Of a DNA stretch of 64,000 nt, positions 46,266 through 58,200 are shown in pieces (positions within the stretch are counted from its first letter, which is position 1; every line of letters begins with the position of its first letter). The position numbers and the translations under genes were made by a program. The stretch is from Acanthopleura granulata. Its lineage: Eukaryota; Mollusca; Polyplacophora; Chitonida; Chitonidae. The notes under the pieces were generated by a model, which searched no databases, was not told the origin of the DNA, and saw only the letters and a program-made list of their open reading frames with translations. The stretch spans positions 4,061,205-4,125,204 of the forward strand of contig JABBOT010000080.1 of the NCBI GenBank assembly GCA_016165875.1, in the 5' to 3' direction.

Positions 46266-49200
46266 GTCAGTTTTGTCGCCTATGTTAATGCTAGGTTCAT
46301 GTACTATTGTTGCTAGAAGTGATGTTTGCACAGTTTGCTATATAAGGTAAGAGACATGAAGACAAACTCATTAGAGAAATATTTTTTAAAAAATGAAGAA
46401 GCAGAACCAAGAGTTTCAGATACCAGTCACCAGAAAATAAATTCATTTTCACAAGATAAACACCGTGGTTATTTTGTGACGAAACCAGAAACATTCTTTG
46501 CCATCAGTGTAATGTTTTCTATCCACAATATAACTGATGTCATGCTGAAATATGGCATTAATTTTGGGAATCTTCAGTCGGGTGACTTGCTTAAATCTGC
46601 TTTCACCCATGAATGGTAGATATGAAATACATGTTCAAGATTTTTTTTTTTTTTTTGATATGTTGATAGCAACATATGTTTTTGTTTGTGTTGTATAGTT
46701 GACATCACGGAAGGGCATTCATCGCTCCATCTTCAGTGTGAGGAAGTGGCTGGGAGGTACCAAACCTGCAGGGGGAGCTGCAGCCAACCAGAACACTACA
46801 GTTGTGTAAGAATCACCATCCGTCATCTTATCTTCTGATATCCTCTACCCAAGAAAGTTATCAGATATTTGATCCATTTGATCCATCAGACGAAATTTAA
46901 CAGAAACTGATTCTGTGAATCTACAATTTCACGATGACCCAAAGTAATAAAAGAAGTTATACCTGTTTTTGTGAACGAAATGTAGGCTGTCCATATGTGT
47001 CTGCTTTATTCCTGAGTACACATATATGAATCTAAAATCTATGAATGTAAAACAACCAAACTGAAAACAATAGTCGAGCAGAGTAGTCACCAAGCGATTG
47101 TGTTTTTGATCCATGCTTACGGGAACAGTGCGATCTGCTTGTCTGTCAACACTTTGGTGTCTGCCACAAATATTGTCCGATGTTGATAAAATTTTGTGTC
47201 AAGGTTCACTTTGTCGACTCTCGGGTCAAGTTTGACAACCAACTAGATATCTGCATAATTTAAGCATGTATAGGCGTGACATAAAATTGCTTGAATTTGC
47301 TTGTTTATAGGTACACAGTGGAGGCCCCTGAGTTACAGATGAGGAGGTTAGGGGACTTGGCCTTCCTGTTCCAGATGTATGAGTTTGCTTACCAGACGTA
47401 CCACACTGCCAAACGGGACTTCAACAATGACCACGCTTGGCTGCATTACGCTGGAGCTCTGGTCAGTCACACAACTATGTATATTACTCAAAGTGAATTT
47501 AACATAAAAGAATGTTTCCTATAGACTTGCCTCAGCAGAATTTGCTTCTACTCTCTGTGCAACTTCTGCAGTATATACATATGGGTAACCATGTTACACC
47601 ACGTTATGTAATAATACACGAGTAATGCAATAGCCACCACCTAATGTAATAAAAATTTATGTTATTTAATATCGTTGCATTCATTGCATTTTACAGTGGT
47701 ACTACATAACATGGACATTTTTATTACATTACACTCTAGAATTATTTCATAACACGGTGTAACAAACCTGCGTTGAAGACTTAACACAGACAAATTCCGA
47801 GGTAAAGATGTTGAATCTCAGCCGCTTTCATGCAGGCACATGTGATTGGTTAAACCCTGATAACCTTGTCATGGACCCCGCTAGCATAGCACAAATGCTG
47901 CTGTTGTCAAGTGGCGACCACATGGAATGAGACAGTTTTGATCTCCTTCTCATGACTGATCCAAGTGTTGCTCTTCAGCCTAGGGGATAGTGGGGGGAAC
48001 TGATGTAGCGTCTGTCTCCACTGTACTGCAGTCTAGGCCACCTGTAGACTTCAGTGCAATTAGTGCATAGTGTACATGAAAGGTACATCTGCTGATGTGA
48101 TGGTCATTTGGCACCTTATGTTGAAATTCATCAAAACATTTGTTACCCAAAATTACACCAAACTAATCTGTCCTGAAACACCTTCAACGTGAGACAACTG
48201 TGGAATAATTGTGATTAAGTCTATTCTGAAACCAGCTATTTTACCTTACAACCAAAAATGTGAATTCGCAGATACTTGCCATTTTACCCATGTAAAGTTG
48301 TTTTTTCTTTATTGATTATATTGATTTGTGAAAGAGGAAATCCATGAATAGATGGAAAACCACTGTCATTGCTATGGCTTACTTAGAAGCAGCCATGCAG
48401 TACAGCTTACTCAATCGTGTGTAGCCATGAATCAGTAGCCAATCATTTTAATGGACTAATTACCTTGATGGGCTAATTGTTAATCACATTTACCTGGCAG
48501 TGAGCTCATGTACAAGTACCTGTGATAATGTGCTGAAGCTCTTGTGTGCTGTGTGTTGTGTACAGGAGATGGCTTGCCTGGCTATTTTCATGCAGGGGAT
48601 GTTCAGTCAGAAGCAGTATCCTCACCACTACATGGAGTCGGCCATAACCACGTACCAAACCTCCTGCAAGTAAGCTTACCACTCAGGGTGTAGCCAGAAA
48701 TGTAGAAGACTGCTTTAACTGTGCAAGCAGACTGTCCAGGTTTCATTTTGTTTTTTTCTCTCTCATGTTTCCAGTGCTGAAAACAGGCAATTCATATAGC
48801 AGTGATTTTCTCTTTCACCTGTGGACCAGTAATACCTAATTCTTCTATTTATTGGGACACCTGATCTGCCCTTTTAGCTTATATAAATGTAATTGTATTA
48901 TGGGGGATAAAATGTGTCTTTTTTTTCCCCCCATTGCTAGACCATCTGATGACCAACATATCCATATCTTAACTTTTTAAATAAAACTGGGAGAGATACG
49001 TAATGTTAGTACTAAAATCTATCCCAACAATTAGTAAGAAATAGGGTAGTGTATGTGTTTAACTATGATTGCCACCTGGGCTGTGAAACTATGTAACTTT
49101 TTTGTTTTGGTGGGGTAGTGAGGAGGAAGGGGGGTAGTTAGCAGTCTAAATTGTTTAAACCTTTGATTTGTTAATAAACTTCCTATAATTTTTACAATGA

Positions 49201-52200
49201 TCTAATTTTATTTAATCACCTGAGCTTTCGTGAGAAGTGCTTCTATGTCCTGTGCATATTGTACATTGATCTCAGTCAATTCTTCCACATGATTGCACGT
49301 TTTAATTGTCTAAGATGATGATTCATGAATATGCACATACACCTGTATGTTGTGTTACTTACATGTTACATTTAGCAGTCTTCAAATCCTGTCAGTTTAT
49401 TGTGTAAACCTCTCCCCCAAGGAACCCAACACTGGCCACGCGTGCTACCCTGGTGAGCTCCGAGTGCCTGAAGAGTCGTGGCATGTACTCTGAGGCGGCC
49501 ATGCAGTTCATCAAGATGACCAGCGAGGTAAGCACCGGCTGATCACATGTAGGCCGGGTTCAACCATGTTTCATCTGTATTTGACACAACTAGTGTTTAT
49601 TCAGAGAGACAGGCAAAACAAAATGAAAAAAAAAAAAAACAGAAAAAGAAATTCACATGGAGGCATTTCACAGTTGCAGTGGGACTTTTGGATATGTCCG
49701 TGTTTTAGAATATGAACTGGTTGTAAAAACTTCGTGAAACATTATGTGTATCTGACTTCTACGTATTAATAAGACTTGGTTCGCTGAATATGCACCAGTA
49801 TGTTTCTGTCAATTGAGAAAACATTGTTTTTGATGTGGATACTGTAGCATCACTGACCAAAAAGCAGAGGGTATTTTATAATCAAGAAAGTAGGACAGTT
49901 GTTGCCCCTGGAGACTTGAGCAATGTGTGTCAGATTTTTGTCAGTATTGATGTCCCTGATCTGTTTATCCATAAGTATGACACTGTTCCTTTTTGTTTTA
50001 CCTGTGACTTCAGGAGTGATCTCCTGTTAGAACGGGGAGCCCAATGTTGTATGACCCATGTTTTGTGTGCAGCACTCTGACTTCAGGAGTACCCTCCTGT
50101 TAGAACATGCAGCTGACTGTGTTATGACGTATGTTATGTTTACAGGACTCTGATTTGAGGAGTACCCTCCTGTTAGAACAGGCAGCCCACTGTGTTTACA
50201 CCTATGTTTTGTGTGCAGGACTCTGATTTGAGGAGTACCCTCCTGTTAGAACGCTGTGTTATGACCTATGTTTTGTGTGCAGGACTCTGATTTGAGGAGT
50301 GCCCTCCTGTTAGAACAGGCAGCCCACTGTTTTATGAACATGAAACCACCCATGGTGAGGAAGTACGCATTCCACATGATACTGGCTGGTCATAGATTCA
50401 GTAAGTCAGGCCAGGTAAGACTCTAAGGACTCTGTACATTTGCTTCACTTTAAACAACAAGGAAACATCCGTGTAAAACTATATTGTCTACTGAAGCATG
50501 AAATTTAATCAGTGGTGAATGTATGTTTAGGCAGTGAGATTTACTATACGTATATACAGCACTGACTGTAACAGTGTATCCATGTTCTCATGTAATCTGC
50601 ATTATCGCATAATCAAAGCATGTTTACCAATAGAATGACTGTAAGTGGTGTGAATATTTTCTAAATAACTACACTTCTTCAAATATGGATGGAAATGGCA
50701 ACATGTATGACAGATGTGAAATAGGTCATGGACATTTGATGCAGCTAGCAAATTGAAATATATACTGTCATTGCATGGCAGGAAAAGGTACCAACACCAA
50801 TGCGGTCGCTGTGAGTTCAAGCCCAGCTCATGCTGGCTTCCTCTCCGGCCATATGTAGGAAGGTCTGCCAGCAACTTGCAGATGGTCGTGGGTTTCCCCC
50901 GGGCTCTGCCCAGTTTCCTCCCATCATAATGCTGGCCGCCGTCGTATAAGCGAAATATTCTTGAGTACGGCATAAAACACCAATCAAATAAATAAATAAA
51001 TAAATGATACCAAGAAAGGTCTAGCACTGCAGGAAATGATGTACATGTACAACTTACGTGACAATTGTATTTGTCAGTTGTACAAGGCAAGTGTGTGTCT
51101 AGAACTGGAAGTAAAAGAAAATGAAACTTGTAACTGCTTATTAGGTGAATTGTAGGAGTTCTTGGTATTCAAATGCAGAAGAAGCATCAAAAGCAAATAA
51201 TGTTGCCTGCAAGTCAGGCTAAGTGATGCATGTAAAGACACATACCCCTGAAGTCTGTAGTCTGTAAAGACCTTGTGACACGCTATCACTACTTTAAATG
51301 ACCTAAAATTTTGTCCAAAAAAATGCATTTTTAGAGGCAAAATAAATGCCATGAAATATTACTTTTGGAGCTGAAACTTACATCTTTCCAGAAGGACATT
51401 ACCTTACCTCCAAAACACCTTTCTATAACCAACCGAACTTTCACAATCTAAAAAAAAGAGAAGCATCTTTATCATGGATGAAATTTTAGGTCTTTTACTG
51501 TACTTTTGAAATATGTTGAAAGTCTGACGGATGTGTGTTAATGTCTGTTATAGAGAAAGCATGCCCTGAGGTCCTACTCTCAGGCATTACAGGTGTACAA
51601 GGGCAAGAACTGGTCCCTGGCAGAGGTGAGACTGTCACCTACTGTATAGGCTTTTATTTTATCTTCTGGGGGTGGCAAAAGTATGAATTCCCAAGTTGGC
51701 TGGACGGTCTGGGCAGTTGGCATAGCTGACTCGGCTGTCAGTGGATCTAAACCTGGAGTTGTCAGTTTCAGCATAAAACTCACTCTTGTCAAATATATGA
51801 AATGTTCATGTAAATGTAGAGCTTACAAAACACACAAAATTAAGTTAATGAATAAATGCTTAAATGTAAGTATGGAGATGAATAAACAGGCTAATCTACA
51901 TATAAGTAAGGGATTGAGTAAATTGTTATGTCAAATGTGGGAAATGTACAGCATAGTGAAACTTTTTTTCCCCTTTGAAAGATACATCTACCAGTTGGAA
52001 GTAGCCTTGTGGTTGTACTAATAATGGTCTGGTATCTGTTAAGGCTATTTGAATGGTCTGGGTCATGAAGTCATCTTTGTTATTTTTCTCTGTCTTGGCT
52101 TAGGACCATATCAACTTCACCCTGGGCCGACAGCTGTTTAACCTGAAGCAGTTAGAGAATGCTGTGGCTGCCTTCAAGCACCTGCTGTGCCCAGACAGTA

Positions 52201-55200
52201 AACAGACTGGGCCGCAGCAGAGCGCTTTCCTAAGGGAATATCTCTTTGTCTACAAGGTAGGTCAGCAGTTGGTTCTCCCATGAGTGTAAGCTAGTAATTG
52301 TAAAATAGTGTAAAATTGCATCCATGATTTAAGGTGGTTAATGCTCCTTTTTCTGACGGTTCTAGTAATTGTAGAGATGTTGTTGTAGGTTTGAAATGTA
52401 ATTTTATATCCTAAAGGAAACACATACTTTTCAGCACTAAAAGTAACTTGTATTACATTTATTTGGCTCTACAATAGGTAGACATTTTAGGCCATGTATG
52501 GAAAGTTATGGGAATGTCTGCCAAATAAATCAGAAGATCATACCTGTATGTTTACCTGCTAAGCCAGTGGAATTTCAGTAAAATACACTGGGAGAATGTC
52601 TTCACATGAGAAATCATTGGAGTGTGTGTAAAATAAGTCCAGACAGTGTATGCTTACAAAATAACCTGTTGGAGTTTCTCTGGTATAAGTCCATACAGTG
52701 TCTGTTTACAAAGTAAGTCAGTGGAGTGTCTGTAAAATGATTCTGGACAGTGTCTACTTAAAAAGTAAGTCAGTGGAGTGTCTGTAATATAAGTACGTAC
52801 AGTGTCTGTTTACAAAGTAAGCCAGTTGAGTGCCTGTAAAATAAGAACAGACAGTGTCTTTTTACAAAATAAGCCAGTGGAGTCTGTAAAATAAGCCAGC
52901 AGTGTTACTGCAGGTTACTTTATAAATGCTGTGTTGTTTTTTTGTGTCCCTGGATACTTGGCATTTGTGTGACAGATGTCTGGTGTTTTCTGTAGCAATT
53001 ACTGAGTCAGAATCTGGGTGAGAACAGCCTGTTTACCTGCCCGTTACCCGAGCTCCCCTTACCTGTGGTAGATAGCAACTGTACCAAAGTCCTAGTCTGT
53101 CGACCTCCTGCTGTCAAGTATGGTAAATTAACTTCCTAAACCTTCAACATGTCAGTCTGGTTATTCATCTGTGTGTATTGCAGTTAAGGCTGTGTAGGCT
53201 TGGTGCACAGACAGTAATATGCAACATAAGAATGGTTTGAGATACATTGCACATGATGCATCTTCCATCTGACCTGTGAACTAGTATTGCTATTGCTGGT
53301 GATTGTTTACAAGTTGCTGCTCATATTATCAACTAAGGCTTAAAACACCAGTCAAGTAAATAAATAGATATATTATCAGCTGACATTATCTCCTGATCGA
53401 GCCTTACAGAAATGATGTGACAGACTGGGTTTTGACATGTGCCTTTATGTATTGTATGTTGAGAAGAAGTATTACTCTGTTCTCTGCCTTTTCAGGCAAT
53501 AAAGCCCCAGCAAGTAGTGTGTATTTTGATTACGATGCTGGTGATACATCCCAGTGGGTGGAGCTTGAGGAGGCAGCAGTGGCAGCAGCCAATCAGGGCT
53601 CACTTCCAATAACATTCAGACCAACCACTCAGTGTTTTACCCAGAAAACAGACAACAAATACAGCCCTGTTGGATATGTAGGAGGTTAGTTTAATCTGGA
53701 AAAAAAATTGAATTTTCAATTAGTTTTTATACCATTACAATTTTTAAGGTGAATAAATACTGATGTTGTTCTTTTCAGAGCCCATCACAATAGAAATCCA
53801 TCTTCAGAATCCACTGAAGATAACTCTGGTGCTCAGTGATATCCTTTTGCTGTGGAGTTTTGCACCTTCAATGTCAGGAGAATTCTTTGGTCAGGAGAAG
53901 CCTCAAGTTATCACCAATGAGATAGAGAGTGTTAAGGTGAGTAGCAGATACAGAAAGTAGTAATACCAGATTACCATAAATGGCCTAAACTTTTGTCCAT
54001 TTTATGATGCATATTTTCCCATTTCTGAAAATTCTGCTGATTTTAGAAAGTTGTTTTCTGGTTTGGTTGGAAGGAGTGATGATACCCTACTAGAAAAAAC
54101 TATGTGATTTCTTTTCACTAATTTACAATAAATATCTGTTGGCAGAACAAAATCTCTGATGAGATCATTACCACACAAGTCATTCCAGAGGTGATCCTAC
54201 AGGGAAATGAATACAAATCTGTAAGTCTTGTCTTGTTATAATAATTAATCATTTGCATTAAACGTCAGCTTACATAGTAACGATTTAGCTCAACATGGAT
54301 GTACGTGCTCTCCGTGGCTGAGGGGGTTAGCATGCTAGTGCAGTGTAATGAGCCAGGTGCTGGTTACCAGTGTGATCACTGTGAGTTCAAGTCCAGCTCA
54401 TGCTGGCTTCCTCTGCGGTCGTTCATGGGGCGGTCTGCCAGCAACTTGTGGATGGTCGTGGGTTTCAGCGGGCTCTGCCCAGTTTCCTCCCACCATATTG
54501 CTGGCCACCATATAGTGAAATATTCTTCAGTACAGAATACCTGATTCTGATAAGTTATCACCACGATGTGGCTGAAATACTACCACTCTGGCATGAAACC
54601 CTAATCATTTACTTATTAATTTGTTCAAAGTCACTAAACTTTTTCTCTTTTTGCCATTCCTTTAGATCCACCTGTCGCTGACCCCCCAGCAGACTGGGGA
54701 ACTAAGAGTGGTGGCCCTCGCCTATAACCTGGGCACCAGCTCCCAGGGAACCAATGTTTCAGTCCCGGGGGTAGAGCCCCTCAACGCCAAGCCCAGCTTT
54801 ATCAGCGGGGTGTCGGTGAGGGGTAAGCAGAGGTTGGAGGTGCAAGGCCCCCGTCTGAACACCAGCAAGGAGGAGAAGACCAGCAAGGTGTATGGCCCTG
54901 ATAGACGGCTGGATCTGGTAATACAGCCCAAAATGCCTCATCTGCAGGTAAACACGAGTGCAGACGTCCTGCAGGGGAAGGAACTTTTCTCCACTAGGAA
55001 TGTGGTGATGGGATATTGAAATATATGCTCTCTGTGTGTCCGTCTGTCTGTTTTTCAAAACGTTTGTGATCCAATGAGCTTCTTGCGTATACAGTGGAGG
55101 ATGGTCATGAGTTTCCTGCTGGCTTTGACTGGTTTCTTCCCACCATAATACTCACTGCTATTGTATAAGTGAATATTCTTGAGTATGGCATAAAACAACA

Positions 55201-58200
55201 ATCAAATAAATAAATAAATACACAGCGGCAGAAGGAGAGCAAAGGGTTGGCTGGGATTGATTTTGGCTGCTGTCAGCCATCTTGGATTTCCAGGCAGTTA
55301 ACTCTGTTCTCTTTAACGGGTTAGCACAGAGGGAGATTGACAGTAACAAGTGCCAAATAAAACAGCTAAAAGAGCTATATCTGAAGTAACACCTGGCTGC
55401 AGCTCATCTGATGACGTTTCTTTGTTCATACACATTAATGAAGAATTAAACCATTCTCTAATTTTTTCTGTGACTGTTCACAACAGTACATTGAAAATCA
55501 TTCACTGCTTCTTGGTACTAACTTGTTCTCACTATGATATGGCCGAAAAATTGCTGATATGGTGTTAAACCATAATCATTTATTCATTCAGTCTAATTTT
55601 TTCCAGGTTCACTTCTGTGATTTCCCAGAGACTCTGCTGTGTGGAGAAGTGCGACAGACATCATTAGAGGTGTTCAACTGTGGATCTTGTCCCATGCACA
55701 AACTTTCCGTTGCCTGTAGCAACCCCGAATTCTTTACCTTTGGCCATCATTCCAGGTGTGAGAAGCAGGACAGTAGAACTGTGTACGAATATGTCAGTAA
55801 ATCTGGCGAAGGATCGCACAGTTCAGCTGGATGTACTGTTGTGGAGCAGAACTATGTGGGCAAGGTTTCAGACATACCTCTGCCAAACGGAACTCTCTCG
55901 CCCGGGAGTACCATTGTGGTACCCATGTGGATACGAGGGGCGTCCGTAGGTGGAGTGCACGAGGTAGACTTCCTGTTTTACTATGAGCCAGAGGAAAGTT
56001 CAGCGAAAACCAGGTATGGAATGTGACACCTTACGTCTGGCCTGGATATTGTTTGTTCTTGCTTCATCAGCTTAAGTTTGAGAATCAGAATGTGGCACAT
56101 GTTGGCCTGCTTTTTAGCACGAGACTGTTGGTTCAGTGTAATGCAGGTCACGTCGACTTACTATGAGCGGAAAATCTTTGTACCCCTAAAGCGTGATGCA
56201 CATGGCAGTGGAATCAATCAGCTCCTGACCCGCCCTGTGTCAGTGTGACTTGCCTTGGCAAGGAACCCTGGGCGCAGTTGCACAAACGACCCCATCACAC
56301 ACAAACAAACCAATCTTTTTACCCCTAATATGCTTACTTTATTTACCTCTCCCCAGAGCATTAAAGGACAATAAAAATCAAATAGATATCATGCATTAAT
56401 GTTCATCCATTGTACATACTGTTCTTACATGTGAAGCATTATAGTACAGTGTTTTGTGTTTGTTTCCCATTTCAGAAACGTGCATTAGAAACATTCTTGA
56501 AATTGTCTGCTTTCTTCTGTAGAATTACTTCAAGGCTTTTCAGTCCAAATACCCACATGGTATATTGGCAATATCTATAAGAATGTGTTCTATGAGAGGA
56601 GAAATTTGACAAACATATGACTGTTGTAGGCATAGAGTTTTACGCCACACTGCTGTCCTCTATACATCTGAATCATTGAGTGTCCAAGCAATGGCACAGC
56701 GTGCCAATGAGAGTCTGCGAGAACCCTCAGCTAACCAATCAAATGTCTGCCTCATATCATGTGCGCTGGAGAATCTGGTAAGTCTAACCTAGTCTTCACT
56801 GAGAGGTTATACCCTTGAAGGTTTTTAAAGTAACAGCTGCCAACAGCAGACACACCTAAACATGCACCTTGTTTTGTAAAACAGTCTTAGTCCAGTGGAA
56901 TGTGTTCAACTCTCAGTGGACCATGTATTTACTGTGATTTGAACGTCAGAGAGACTTTTACATTTTCAGAAATTTTAGCAATGCTGTAGCGTATAATTCA
57001 CAGTTGTTTGTAGAGATCTGTTCTGACAACAATGCACTTAGAATTAGATCATTAGAGCCATTAAAAAAAGAGCTTGTGATATCATCAACACCCATGAAGG
57101 GGAAGGAAATCCTTGTGCTCATGTTGATTCCTGTAAATTGTAATTGTTAGAATCATTGTTTTGGTAAATGTTAAGGATGGGATCCCAGAAAGGATGTGTA
57201 CTGCATAAAGTGCGTGTTTTGCAATCAGGCATTTTTCAGGCGAGCTCATTGGTAACTTTACCATTGCTTCCCAGCCTGTTTTGTTGAAATACTGTTTTGT
57301 TTTTTGCAGGCCACATATGCCCCTCTGGGTGAACTGCAAATCTGCCAGGTGACTTGTGCCAGCTCCTCCTGGAGGGTTCAGCATCTTAGTACAACACAGC
57401 AGACAGGTCAGCAGAGTTTGATCAAAGACCTTACCTTATGAAAAAATATCTTTCAGTCTGTGGATTTTGTTCTTTCCGCCACTCTGGCCACTGGGACCTT
57501 GCCAACTAATGATGCCAACAACGCTTGTGGCGTACCTTCCACCGTCTTATGCTCTGTATCGTGCATGTGGCAAAGTTCATTAGTAAATTGTCAGTGGTTG
57601 GTGGTTTATCCGAAGCACTCTGCTTTCATCCACTCACATTACTAACTGCTTTTGTGTATGTAATACAAATACTCTAAAAGAAATATTGAGGTTCGTAGGT
57701 GGATCTCTACGTATATCGAGATTTTAAAAAGCCTGTGTATAACTGTGAAAATCTTTTCATCTTATCTTCTTCAGAAATGAATGTTTTGTTATTTCAGAAA
57801 TTAGTGTAAAAAACAAAGAAACTGTGCACCTGTGTTTACGAGGTATTAAGTGTAGCACATCAGAAAAAGGTATGTATGTGTAGTGTGTTTATCTGTTCTC
57901 TTCCACTTACTCAATCAGTGCTATTTGACAAAGCCACTCGCCTTCGAGTACTCATCACACATTTTATTATCTCACAAACACTGAACTGAACTCCTAATCT
58001 AGTTAAAAAAGAATATCTTCAATACTTTCCAACCAAATAACTTCATACTTATACAGAGGTCAGTAAAGGGATGTTTGGGATAGATTTGCATCACTACATG
58101 TAAGTTATTATTACTGTTGTCCGACATCTTGGATTTTCCGGCCATCTCAACTTTGTCTATAACACATTAGTACATACAGCAACTTTTATCATAATAAAAC

